From: Nocardioides silvaticus | GTDB lineage: Bacteria > Actinomycetota > Actinomycetes > Propionibacteriales > Nocardioidaceae | Assembly: GCF_003160695.1 (NCBI RefSeq) | Contig: NZ_QGDD01000001.1 | Location: forward strand, 962,187-1,026,186 | Reading direction: 5' to 3' | DNA length: 64,000 nt | Part shown: piece after piece, positions 18,287-28,053 of the stretch | Numbering within the stretch: position 1 is the first letter of the stretch | Layout of the letters: each line of letters opens with the position of its first letter | The notes under the pieces: generated by a model | What the model was told of the DNA's origin: nothing | The model's input: only the letters and a program-made list of their open reading frames with translations | The model's database searches: none | Made by a program: the position numbers and the translations under genes

Positions 18287-18312
18287 TTGGACACGACGGT
18301 TGAGGTGATCTG

Positions 18313-19782
18313 GTGACGGCGGTAGTCGGGCACGTCGGCGCCACGCGCACCAAGGCCCTCTCGGCACCCGCGAGCCGGAGCCTGCGGTTCCTGCCGCACT
18401 CCCTCATCGCCCTCGACCTGGCGGTCATCGCCGCGGCGGGCGGCTCGGCGTCGTACTTCCAGAACGGCATGCCGATGTTCGACCCGGACGCCAGCCAGAA
18501 CCTGGCCAGCACCGGCAGCGGCACCCTCGTCGCCCTCGGCTGGATCCTGGTCGTCGCCCTCGGCGGCGGCTACCGCCGGCAGGTGCTCGGCGGCGGCAGC
18601 GACGAGTACAAGCGGGTGCTCAACGCGACGCTCGCCTACACCGGGCTGCTGGCGCTGATCCTGTTCGTCACCCAGGCCGATGTCTCGCGTGCCTTCTTCG
18701 TCCTGCTCTTCGCAGTCGGTCTTCCTGGCCTGTTGCTCGCTCGGTGGGGGGCGCGCAACGTGCTGCACCGGCTGCGTATCCGTGGTCACCTGGCCGTGCC
18801 CGTGCTCATCGCGGGCTCCCCGGCGTACGTCGACGACGTGCACGGCGTGCTCAACCGCACGCCCTGGCTCGGCTACCGGGTGATCGGCGCCGTGACGCCT
18901 CCGGGCGACGCGAGCCACACCGTCGGCGGCGTGCCCGTCGTCGGCTCCACCGAGGACGTCGCCCGCGCCGCGCTGGCCTCCGACGCCCGGCTGATCCTGT
19001 TCGCCGGCGGCTCGTCGAGCTCGGCGCAGGACCTCCAGGAGAAGCTCTGGCAGCTCGAGGAGCGCGGCATCGACGTCGTCGTCGCCCAGAGCGCCACCGG
19101 CATCACCATCAGCGACCGCGCGACGCTCCGCCCCGTCGGCGGCCTGCCGCTGATGCACCTCGGCACCCCCGCCTGGTCGCAGGCGACCAAGATCGGCAAG
19201 CGGATGTTCGACGTCGTCGGCGCGAGCGTCCTGCTGGTCCTGTTCAGCCCGCTGCTGGCCTTCATTGCGCTGCGGATCAAGCTGCACGACGGCGGCCCGG
19301 TCCTCTTCAACCAGTCCCGCGTCGGCCGCCAGGGCGTGCCGTTCCGCTGCGCCAAGTTCCGCACGATGGTGCCGAACGCCGAGGACCTCCTCGCCGCGCT
19401 CAAGGTCGCCAGCGGCTACGAGGGCGGGCTCTTCAAGATGGAGGACGACCCGCGCATCACCAAGCCGGGTCGCTGGCTGCGCCGGTTCTCCCTCGACGAG
19501 CTCCCTCAGCTCTGGAACGTCGTCCGCGGCGACATGAGCCTGGTCGGCCCCCGCCCGCCGCTCCCCAACGAGGTGGCGCAGTACGACGCCGCCGCTCGCC
19601 GCCGGCTCCACGTCCGCCCCGGCATGACCGGCCTGTGGCAGGTCTCCGGCCGCTCCGACCTCTCGTGGGAGCACGCCATCCGCCTCGACCTCTACTACGT
19701 CGACCACTGGTCGATGCTCCAGGACCTCCACATCCTGTGGCGCACCCTCGGCGTCGTCGTCCTCGGCAAGGGCGCCTACTAA
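18313..19782 (+). CDS. Polyprenyl-phosphate sugar-1-phosphate transferase
   Basis: 489 residues of the WbaP/CpsE type. The N-terminal half has four to five hydrophobic helices and a CoA-binding-like Rossmann segment (PVLIAGSPAYVDDV, GYRVIGAV). The C-terminal ~200 residues are the bacterial sugar transferase domain: KRMFDVVGASVLLVLFSPLL, the catalytic-region KFRTM, LPQLWNVVRGDMSLVGPRPPL and RPGMTGLWQVSGRS. It puts the first sugar phosphate on undecaprenyl phosphate and so initiates polysaccharide synthesis. GTG start. It heads the surface-glycan genes of the window. Confidence 0.93.
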   Translation: MTAVVGHVGATRTKALSAPASRSLRFLPHSLIALDLAVIAAAGGSASYFQNGMPMFDPDASQNLASTGSGTLVALGWILVVALGGGYRRQVLGGGSDEYKRVLNATLAYTGLLALILFVTQADVSRAFFVLLFAVGLPGLLLARWGARNVLHRLRIRGHLAVPVLIAGSPAYVDDVHGVLNRTPWLGYRVIGAVTPPGDASHTVGGVPVVGSTEDVARAALASDARLILFAGGSSSSAQDLQEKLWQLEERGIDVVVAQSATGITISDRATLRPVGGLPLMHLGTPAWSQATKIGKRMFDVVGASVLLVLFSPLLAFIALRIKLHDGGPVLFNQSRVGRQGVPFRCAKFRTMVPNAEDLLAALKVASGYEGGLFKMEDDPRITKPGRWLRRFSLDELPQLWNVVRGDMSLVGPRPPLPNEVAQYDAAARRRLHVRPGMTGLWQVSGRSDLSWEHAIRLDLYYVDHWSMLQDLHILWRTLGVVVLGKGAY

Positions 19783-19824
19783 CCGACCTCGTCGGTCGAG
19801 CAGCCCGGGCCCTTCGGTTGGCCT

Positions 19825-19880
19825 TTCGGTCGTCGAGTAGTCCGAGCCGCCAGGCGAGGACGTATCGAGACGCGTCTCGA
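19825..19880. repeat. 56-bp direct repeat, copy 1
   Basis: Identical to 19989-20044. It begins TTCGGTCGTCGAGTAGTCCG and contains the palindrome TATCGAGACGCGTCTCGATA. It fills part of the gene-free 19783-20083 stretch. Such GTCGTCGAG/TATCGAGAC modules are recurrent intergenic palindromes in this group of actinobacteria. Confidence 0.85.
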
Positions 19881-19887
19881 TACGGTC

Positions 19888-19958
19888 GCTCGCTGCACTC
19901 GCTCCCTACTCGACGACCACCAGGCTCGCTGCACTCGCTCCCTACTCGACGACCACCA
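19888..19958. repeat. Tandem 36-bp repeat, two units
   Basis: GCTCGCTGCACTCGCTCCCT continues to ACGACCACCA (35 bp) at 19888-19922 and again at 19924-19958. The ends are the complement of the GGTCGTCGAGTAG motif in the 56-bp repeats, so the region folds into large alternative stems. Confidence 0.8.
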
Positions 19959-19988
19959 AGCCCATCGGTCGTCGAGCAGTCCGAGCCC

Positions 19989-20044
19989 TTCGGTCGTCGA
20001 GTAGTCCGAGCCGCCAGGCGAGGACGTATCGAGACGCGTCTCGA
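19989..20044. repeat. 56-bp direct repeat, copy 2
   Basis: Exact second copy of 19825-19880, 164 bp downstream, ending 39 bp before the galE stop. The whole 19783-20083 stretch shows no gene, only these repeats. It lies between convergent genes, where such palindromes usually act as terminators. Confidence 0.85.
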
Positions 20045-20083
20045 CGCGGTCGTTCGCTCCCTCCTCGCCGACCGGGGCAGCCG

Positions 20084-21088
20084 TCACTCGTAGCCGAGGA
20101 CGTCCTTGCGCTTCTCGCCCCAGGCGAGGGCGGAGGCGATGGCGTCGTCGAGGGAGGCCTCGGTGCGCCAGTCGAGGAGGCGGGCGGCCTTGTCGGCGTT
20201 GGCGTAGGCGCCGACGGCGTCGCCGGGGCGGGGCGGGGCCTCGGTGGTGGGGACGGGCTTGCCGACGACGCGCTCGACGGCAGCGATGAGCTCCTTGACG
20301 GTGACGCCGTCACCGCCGCCGATGTTGATGTAGGAGTACGGCGCGCCCTCGGCCTCGATGACCGAGTCGAACTTCTCGACCGCGCGCACGTGGGCCTTCG
20401 CCAGGTCCCAGGCGTGGATGTAGTCGCGGAGACCGGTGCCGTCGCGGGTGGGCAGGTCGGTGCCGGTGATCGTGAACGAGTCCCGGTAGCCGAGCGCGGT
20501 CTGCGCGAGCAGCGGCACGACGTGAGTGGCGTCCTTGAGGTGGTAGCCGGTCTCGAGGTCCGGGTCGGTGCCGATCGGGTTGAAGTACCGCAGGATGATC
20601 GCGCGCAGCGAGGTCGCCGTAGCGATGTCCTCCAGGCACATCTCCATCATCCGCTTGGTCCGGGCGTACGGCGACGTCGGCTCGACCGGGTCCGTCTCGC
20701 GCACCTCGAACGCCGGCTGGAGCGCGTAGAGCGACGCGGTGGAGGAGAAGAGGATCCGCGGCTTGCCGAGCTGCTCCAGCTCGTCGAACAGCTCGAGCGA
20801 CTTGGCGACGTTGTCGCGGTAGTACTCGTAGGGCAGCGCCACCGACTCCGGTACGACGATCCGCGCCGCCATGTGGATCGTGGCGTCGATGTCGGGGTGC
20901 TCGTCGACGATCCGGCGCAGCAGGGCCCGGTCGGCGATGTCGCCCTCGTAGAACGCCCGCCCCTCGGTGAACTGGCGCGGACCCACGAGCAGCGAGTCGA
21001 GCACGACGGGCGTGTGGCCGGCCTGCTCGAGGGCCTTCGAGGTGATGGAGCCGAGGTAGCCGGCACCGCCGGTCACGAGAACCTTCAT
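20084..21088 (-). CDS. galE: UDP-glucose 4-epimerase
   Basis: 334 residues of the extended SDR family. NAD motif TGGAGYLGS at 6-14, SSTASLYA supplies the catalytic Ser region, and YARTK supplies Tyr/Lys. LRYFNPIGTD and the GLRDYIHAWDLAKAH segment are typical of GalE. It interconverts UDP-glucose and UDP-galactose for the nearby transferases. The ATG at 21088 is chosen because the fold starts there. Eleven bp from the rmlA stop, same strand. Confidence 0.92.
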   Translation of the reverse strand: MKVLVTGGAGYLGSITSKALEQAGHTPVVLDSLLVGPRQFTEGRAFYEGDIADRALLRRIVDEHPDIDATIHMAARIVVPESVALPYEYYRDNVAKSLELFDELEQLGKPRILFSSTASLYALQPAFEVRETDPVEPTSPYARTKRMMEMCLEDIATATSLRAIILRYFNPIGTDPDLETGYHLKDATHVVPLLAQTALGYRDSFTITGTDLPTRDGTGLRDYIHAWDLAKAHVRAVEKFDSVIEAEGAPYSYINIGGGDGVTVKELIAAVERVVGKPVPTTEAPPRPGDAVGAYANADKAARLLDWRTEASLDDAIASALAWGEKRKDVLGYE

Positions 21089-21099
21089 GGGGCGAAAGC

Positions 21100-23014
<1,915 letters not shown>

Positions 23015-23032
23015 GCCGGTCGGCTCAACAGG

Positions 23033-23404
23033 TCAGGACGCGACCTCGACCCGGCCGTAGTCGTCCTCGAGCCGGCAGATGTCGTCCTCGCCGGTGTAGC
23101 TGCCGTGCTGGACCTCGATGATCACGAGCTGCTCGTCGTGCTCGTTGGTGATCCGGTGCGGCTGGCCGATGGCGACGTTGACGGAGTCGGCGACGTTGAG
23201 CACGCTCACCTCGCCGTCGATGACGCAGGTCGCGACGCCCGAGACCACGGTCCAGTGCTCCGCCCGGTGCTCGTGGGTCTGGTAGGAGAGGCGGGCGCCC
23301 GGCTCGACGACGATCCGCTTCACCTTGAAGCCGTCGCCCTCGTCCAGCACCTGCCACGACCCCCACGGCCGAACCGCGCTGTCACCAATCACGTCTTCTC
23401 CCAC
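23033..23404 (-). CDS. Cupin, mannose-6-phosphate isomerase type-II-like
   Basis: 123 residues forming one cupin barrel. RPWGSWQVLDEGDGFKVKRI and SYQTHEHRAEHWTVVSG match the isolated C-terminal isomerase domain of bifunctional GMP/PMI enzymes (AlgA/ManC), with metal-ligand His in THEHRAEHW. It could interconvert fructose-6-P and mannose-6-P or be a related sugar-binding cupin. GTG start at 23404 (or 23392). Convergent with rmlB. The place in the sugar-nucleotide block supports a sugar role. Confidence 0.75.
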   Translation of the reverse strand: MGEDVIGDSAVRPWGSWQVLDEGDGFKVKRIVVEPGARLSYQTHEHRAEHWTVVSGVATCVIDGEVSVLNVADSVNVAIGQPHRITNEHDEQLVIIEVQHGSYTGEDDICRLEDDYGRVEVAS

Positions 23405-23527
23405 TGTCCGAGGACCTGACCCGAGTCCCTGACGTCCCGTCGGCCGTCGTTGTCACTGACGGTAACGACAGCAGGGATACCGAAGGTACGGATCAGGCGA
23501 ACATTCCCCAAAAAAGGTAGAACGTGT

Positions 23528-23809
23528 TCACCTGCGCCGGAGACCGGCCAGCGCGGGCCGCACGTCCGCGAGGTAGACCAGGGCGGCCACCGTCATCGCG
23601 AGGTTGACGATCATCAGCGGCAGCGGCAGCAGCTGGAGCACCACCGCGACACCGAGCAGGATGCACCAGGTCGGCTTGTTGAGCTTGTCCGCCGCGAGGT
23701 AGGACTCCGCCGAGTAGAGCAGCGCGTTGACGAACGCGAAGATCTTGATGACGAGCAGCACGAAGTACACCGCGAGCGACACGTAGCTCTCGAACAGGAA
23801 CACATCCAT
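23528..23809 (-). CDS. DUF2516 family membrane protein
   Basis: 93 residues, mostly two to three hydrophobic helices around FVNALLYSAESYLAADKLNKPTW, a conserved block of DUF2516. The order XRE regulator / HbhA-like / DUF2516 equals M. tuberculosis Rv0474-Rv0475-Rv0476. Function unknown. A strong hairpin separates it from the HbhA-like gene. Confidence 0.82.
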   Translation of the reverse strand: MDVFLFESYVSLAVYFVLLVIKIFAFVNALLYSAESYLAADKLNKPTWCILLGVAVVLQLLPLPLMIVNLAMTVAALVYLADVRPALAGLRRR

Positions 23810-23838
23810 GGTGCGCCGATCCTATCGGTCGAAATGCA

Positions 23839-23869
23839 CGAGGCCCCGAGGGAATCCCTCGGGGCCTCG
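23839..23869 (-). terminator. Terminator after HbhA-like gene
   Basis: CGAGGCCCCGAGGG and its exact complement with a 3-base loop: a 14-bp GC-rich stem. It lies 16 bp past the HbhA-like stop and 30 bp before the DUF2516 start, so DUF2516 may be expressed by read-through or its own promoter. Confidence 0.8.
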
Positions 23870-23885
23870 CAGCAGGAGCATCAGC

Positions 23886-24488
23886 TCACTTGGCGGCAGC
23901 CTTCTGCGCCGGAGCCTTCTTGGCCGGAGCCTTCTTGGCGGCGGCCTTCTGGGCCGGAGCCTTCTTGGCAGGAGCCTTCTTCGCGGGGGTCTTCTTGGCC
24001 GGGGCCTTCTTGGCGACCGAGCCGGCGACCGGGGCCGGGGCCTTCACCGCGTCACCCTTGCGCAGCTTGATGACGACCGACTCGCCGCGCTTGGCGAGGT
24101 CGGCGTACTGCTGGGTGAGGACGGCGATGTTCTCGTCGTACTGACCGCGCACCTTGGCCGGCAGGGCCTTGGCGTCGGCCTGCAGCTCGGCGAGCTTGGC
24201 CTCGAACTTCGCGCGGGTGTCGTTGAACTGCGCGACAGCCTTGTCCTGCAGCGACTTCGGCTGCGGGACCTCGAGGTCCTTGACGGACTTCTGGACGTCG
24301 GTGACGTAGCCCTTGACCTTCTCGACGGCCAGGTCGGTGACGCCGACACCGGCGTACAGCGGCCGCGCGGCGGCGGCGGGCACGACCACGTCGGGCAGGT
24401 CGATGGTGGTGAGACCGATCTTGGGGACCTCGACCTTCGGGACCTCGATCTTCGGGACCTCGAACTTCGGGAGCTCGAACTTCGGCAT
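23886..24488 (-). CDS. HbhA-like protein with Lys/Ala-rich tail
   Basis: 200 residues. Residues 1-25 are built from a five-residue unit PK(F/I/V)E(L/V) repeated about five times. The middle (about 50-140) is a helical coiled-coil-like region (VEKVKGYVTDVQKSVKDLEV, FEAKLAELQADAKALP). The last ~45 residues are KKAPAK/AAAK repeats like the heparin-binding tail of mycobacterial HbhA. There is no signal peptide. In mycobacteria the protein is surface-exposed and binds glycosaminoglycans. The neighbour order supports orthology to Rv0475. Confidence 0.8.
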   Translation of the reverse strand: MPKFELPKFEVPKIEVPKVEVPKIGLTTIDLPDVVVPAAAARPLYAGVGVTDLAVEKVKGYVTDVQKSVKDLEVPQPKSLQDKAVAQFNDTRAKFEAKLAELQADAKALPAKVRGQYDENIAVLTQQYADLAKRGESVVIKLRKGDAVKAPAPVAGSVAKKAPAKKTPAKKAPAKKAPAQKAAAKKAPAKKAPAQKAAAK

Positions 24489-24530
24489 GGTGATGAACAC
24501 CCTTCTCATTTGTTGGGTCGTGCTTCGGTT

Positions 24531-24980
24531 TCAGGAGCGGGCGGTCGTCGCCTCGTCGGCCTCGCTGGGCTCGCCGTCGCCGGTCGGTGCGGACACCGCT
24601 TCGGCATCGTTGAGCGCCAGGAACGACGCGTAGACGTCGAGGAGCGACTGCTTCTGCCGCTCGGTGAGGCCGGTGTCGCCGAGAACGGCGAGCTCGACCG
24701 ACCCACCCACGCCGTCATCCGGGCTGAGGATGCCGGCCCGGATATAGAGCTGCTCCGCGGAGATGCGCAGCGCCTTGGCGATCTGCTGGAGCACCTCGGC
24801 CGACGGCTTGCGGAGCCCACGCTCGATCTGGCTCAGGTAAGGGTTGGAGACGCCGGCCTGCTCGGCGAGCTGCCGCAGGGACAGGCGCGACTGCGTGCGC
24901 TGCTCCTTGAGGTAGTCGCCCAGCGCGCCGACCGTCGAGAGCCCGCTACCCGCGAGCTCGGTCACCTTCGCCTTCACCAT
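24531..24980 (-). CDS. XRE-family HTH regulator (Rv0474-like)
   Basis: 149 residues from the ATG at 24980. The HTH is at about 22-75 (LGDYLKEQRTQSRLSLRQLA, NPYLSQIERGLRKPS), followed by a helical region and an acidic tail. It is upstream of the HbhA-like gene on the same strand with a 42-bp gap, and by synteny probably regulates that operon. The TTGCAA pair just before its start is a candidate autoregulatory site. Confidence 0.88.
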   Translation of the reverse strand: MVKAKVTELAGSGLSTVGALGDYLKEQRTQSRLSLRQLAEQAGVSNPYLSQIERGLRKPSAEVLQQIAKALRISAEQLYIRAGILSPDDGVGGSVELAVLGDTGLTERQKQSLLDVYASFLALNDAEAVSAPTGDGEPSEADEATTARS

Positions 24981-24993
24981 GTCCCCAGTGTGC

Positions 24994-25016
24994 TTGCAAC
25001 AGTTAGCATTTTGCAA
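24994..25016. promoter_or_regulatory. Paired TTGCAA sites
   Basis: Two copies of the palindrome TTGCAA (24994-24999 and 25011-25016) 17 bp apart in an AT-rich patch between the divergent XRE and APS-kinase-fusion genes. Plausible operator for the XRE protein or overlapping promoters; not proven. Confidence 0.4.
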
Positions 25017-25113
25017 ACTGACGGCAAGTGACCTGGTTCACAGGGGGTCGGCAGCCCCCCGCATCGCCAAGGGGTGGAAGAGAATTCCTAGTGTCTTTCG
25101 TGGGTTTGGCAAG

Positions 25114-26997
25114 ATGCGCAGAGTGTCGCGTCCACCCCTTGCCCAGCACTGCCCGTCGCCGCGGGAGCTCGACGACCTCGAGCTGTTGTCGGTCGGGGCG
25201 ATGGCGCCGACCACCCGCTTCAACGAGCCCGGCAGCCCGGTCACGCTGACCCTCCCCGAGGAGCTGAACGAGCGGCTGGCCGCCGGCGAGCCGGTCGAGC
25301 TGGTCGACCCGGAGGGCCTGCCGCTCGCCCGGGTGTCGTCGGACGGCGCGGTCACGCCGCTGACCCACGCCCAGTACGGCCCGTTCCGGCGGCTCTACCT
25401 GTCCCCGGAGCAGGTGCGCGCGCAGTACGCCGGCCGCACGTTCGTCACGGTGACCGACGCGATGAGCGAGGACCAGATCGGGCAGCTGCGCAACCGCGGC
25501 GACCTCGCCCTGCTGGCCCTCGTCGGGCGCGGGACCCCGGCCCTCTCCCCCGTCGGCCTGCTGCGCGCGACGCTGCGGGTGGCCGACAAGCTCACGGCCT
25601 CGGGGCGCACCGCGATCGACGTGGTCGCCGTACCCCTGGCCGCGCACGGCGACGCCGAGGCCGACGCCGCGCTGCGGGCCCAGGTCGTCGCCAACTACGC
25701 CGGCACCGACCCGGTCGTCGAGCTCGCCGCCGGCGAGGTGCCGGCCGCCGACGTGGCCGACATCGTCCACGAGGACCGGCCCGGACCGGGCGAGCAGGGC
25801 CTGGTCATCTTCTTCACAGGTCTCTCCGGCAGCGGCAAGTCCACCCTCGCGCAGGCGCTGATGGACCGGCTGCTCGAGCGCGGCGGCCGCAGCCTCACCA
25901 GCCTCGACGGCGACGTCGTGCGGCGGAACCTGTCGGCCGGTCTCACCTTCTCCAAGGAGGACCGCGAGACCAACATCCGCCGGATCGGCTGGGTGGCGGC
26001 CGAGATCGCGCGGCACGGCGGCGTCGCGGTCTGCAGCCCGATCGCTCCGTTCGACGAGACCCGCCAGCAGGTCCGGCAGTACGTCGCCGACGCCGGCGGC
26101 GCGTTCTTCCTCGTCCACGTGGCCACGCCGCTGGAGGAGTGCGAGCGCCGCGACCGCAAGGGCCTCTACGCCAAGGCGCGCCGCGGCGAGATCCCCGAGT
26201 TCACCGGCATCTCCTCCCCCTACGAGGAGCCGCAGGACGCCGACGTCCGGGTCGACACGACCGGGCGCACGATCGACGACGCGCTCGACGACGTGCTGGT
26301 CGCGCTCCGCGACAGCGGGCACCTCGACCTGGTCGACCACCGCGCGCCGACCGCCGGCCGCACCGCCACCCCGGCCGGACCGACCGTGTCGGCCCACGTC
26401 GACCAGGTGTCCGAGGGGGCGTTGCGCCCGACCACGGACCGGATCGACCGCCCGGTCGCCGTGCTCTTCGTGTGTACGGCGAACATCTGCCGCTCGCCCT
26501 ACATGGAGCTGCGCGCCGGGGCGTTCCTCGACGACCCGGCCGCGATCGAGTTCGCCAGTGCCGGCACCCACGGCTTCCGTGACCGCGGCGTCGATCCGAC
26601 GATGGCGGGCGTGCTGGCCCGGCGCGGCGTGGGCGACGAGCAGATCGCCGCGTTCCGCAGCCGCCCGCTCACCCGGGACCTGATCCAGGCCGCCGACCTG
26701 GTGCTCACCGCCGAGACCGTGCACCGCGAGTTCGTGCTCGAGGAGGCGCCGGGCGCGTTCCGCAAGGTCTTCACGCTCGGCCAGTTCGCCGAGACCGTCG
26801 CGCGGGTGGCGCCCTCTGTCAGCGGCCACGAGCTGGTCACCTACGCCGGCCACCGGCGCGCCTCCGCCTCCCCGCAGCACGAGATCGGCGACCCTTTCAA
26901 CCGTGGCCGCGCCGCCAACGAGGAGGCCGCCCACCAGATCGACGGCCTCCTGCGCGTCGTGATGCCCCGCCTGGCGGGCACCGGAAGGAGCCAGTAG
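25114..26997 (+). CDS. cysC: APS kinase fused to LMW tyrosine phosphatase
   Basis: 627 residues in three parts. (1) About 1-220: a PUA-like domain like the ATP-sulfurylase N-terminus (CPSPRELDDLELLSVGAM, RRLYLSPEQVR) without a catalytic sulfurylase domain. (2) About 230-415: APS kinase with P-loop GLSGSGKST (236-244), SLDGDVVRRNL and KGLYAKARRG; it makes PAPS from APS. (3) About 450-620: low-molecular-weight protein tyrosine phosphatase, catalytic loop CTANICRS (C454 to R460) and general-acid Asp in GDPF (D593). The ATG at 25114 is chosen; a GTG at 25123 is equally plausible. Followed by a TauE gene, then cysD/cysN. The phosphatase domain is an unusual fusion with a possible link to the BY-kinase of the glycan cluster. 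Confidence 0.88.
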   Translation: MRRVSRPPLAQHCPSPRELDDLELLSVGAMAPTTRFNEPGSPVTLTLPEELNERLAAGEPVELVDPEGLPLARVSSDGAVTPLTHAQYGPFRRLYLSPEQVRAQYAGRTFVTVTDAMSEDQIGQLRNRGDLALLALVGRGTPALSPVGLLRATLRVADKLTASGRTAIDVVAVPLAAHGDAEADAALRAQVVANYAGTDPVVELAAGEVPAADVADIVHEDRPGPGEQGLVIFFTGLSGSGKSTLAQALMDRLLERGGRSLTSLDGDVVRRNLSAGLTFSKEDRETNIRRIGWVAAEIARHGGVAVCSPIAPFDETRQQVRQYVADAGGAFFLVHVATPLEECERRDRKGLYAKARRGEIPEFTGISSPYEEPQDADVRVDTTGRTIDDALDDVLVALRDSGHLDLVDHRAPTAGRTATPAGPTVSAHVDQVSEGALRPTTDRIDRPVAVLFVCTANICRSPYMELRAGAFLDDPAAIEFASAGTHGFRDRGVDPTMAGVLARRGVGDEQIAAFRSRPLTRDLIQAADLVLTAETVHREFVLEEAPGAFRKVFTLGQFAETVARVAPSVSGHELVTYAGHRRASASPQHEIGDPFNRGRAANEEAAHQIDGLLRVVMPRLAGTGRSQ

Positions 26998-27000
26998 TCG

Positions 27001-28053
27001 ATGGACGACCTGCTCACCCTCACCGCGCTCTCGATCGCCGCGGCCGGCTTCTTCGTCGGCATCGTCGTCGGCCTCACCGGCATGGGCGGCGGGGCGCTGA
27101 TGACGCCCGCCCTGATCTTCCTCGGGGTGGGCCACACCTCGGCGATCGTCACCGCCGACCTCACCGCCGCCGCCATCTACAAGACCGGTGGCGCGATCAC
27201 GCACGCTCGCGAGGGCTCGCCGAACCTGCGCCTGGCCGCCTGGCTGGTCGCGGGCTCGGTACCGATGGCGTTCGTGGGTCCCTACCTGGTCGATGCGTTG
27301 ACCGACGACCCCGAGCAGCTGGAGCAGACCCTCAAGCTCTGCATCGGCATCGCGCTGCTGTTCGCGGCGTCGACGTACGCCCTGCGGCTCTACATCAACC
27401 TGCGCCGGGTGCGCGGGGGCGGCGTGCAGCCGGAGGAGAACCCGAGGATCCGGCCGGTCCCGACCCTGCTCGTCGGCATGCTCGGCGGCCTGCTCGTCGG
27501 CGTCACGAGCGTGGGCTCCGGCTCGGTCATCATGATCGCGCTGCTGATGCTCTACCCGGGCCTGTCGGCGGTGAAGCTGGTCGGCACCGACCTGGTGCAG
27601 GCGGTGCCGCTGGTGCTGGCCGCTGCGATCGCCAACATCGCCATCCACGGCCTCGACTGGGACCTGCTGATCCCGCTGGTGATCGGCTCGGTGCCGGGCA
27701 CGATCATCGGCAGCCGGATCGCGCCGCGGGTGCCGCAGTCCTACATCCGCCGCGGCATCGTGGTCGTGCTGACGATGTCGGGCGTCGCGCTGCTCTTCAA
27801 GGCCGGTCTGCACCCGTTCGGCGAGGGGCACGAGACCCTCGAGGCGATCGTCGTCGCGCTGGTCGGCGTCGCGATGCTCGTCCTGGTGCCCGTCGTGTGG
27901 GGCCTGCTGCGCAAGCAGACCGGGCTGCCGATGTTCGGCGCCCCGACCGTCGCCGAGCTGGAGCGGGTGCCGGGCGACCGGCGCCGCCGGGCTACGACTC
28001 CCAGTCCCACAGCGCCGAGATCGGGAGACCCCACATCCCCAGACGGTACTTGA
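27001..28053 (+). CDS. TauE/SafE-family sulfite or anion exporter
   Basis: 350 residues with eight or so hydrophobic helices in two repeats: GFFVGIVVGLTGMGGGALMTP and GLLVGVTSVGSGSVIMIALL are the paired signature motifs. It starts 3 bp after the APS-kinase fusion stop, so a sulfur oxyanion is the likely substrate. The last 62 bp overlap the convergent DUF4143 remnant, and the C-terminal ~25 residues are polar and low in complexity, so the true end may be variable. Confidence 0.88.
   Translation: MDDLLTLTALSIAAAGFFVGIVVGLTGMGGGALMTPALIFLGVGHTSAIVTADLTAAAIYKTGGAITHAREGSPNLRLAAWLVAGSVPMAFVGPYLVDALTDDPEQLEQTLKLCIGIALLFAASTYALRLYINLRRVRGGGVQPEENPRIRPVPTLLVGMLGGLLVGVTSVGSGSVIMIALLMLYPGLSAVKLVGTDLVQAVPLVLAAAIANIAIHGLDWDLLIPLVIGSVPGTIIGSRIAPRVPQSYIRRGIVVVLTMSGVALLFKAGLHPFGEGHETLEAIVVALVGVAMLVLVPVVWGLLRKQTGLPMFGAPTVAELERVPGDRRRRATTPSPTAPRSGDPTSPDGT

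Noticed and set aside
19888..19958. 36-bp tandem repeat considered as a CRISPR array
   Set aside because: Only two units with a 1-bp gap, no spacers and no cas genes; it belongs to the intergenic palindrome family.
25003..27831. A 942-codon open frame on the minus strand opposite the APS-kinase fusion and TauE genes
   Set aside because: It is the shadow of high-GC codons: no motif, low-complexity Arg/Gly/Asp composition, while the plus strand has full enzymatic motifs.
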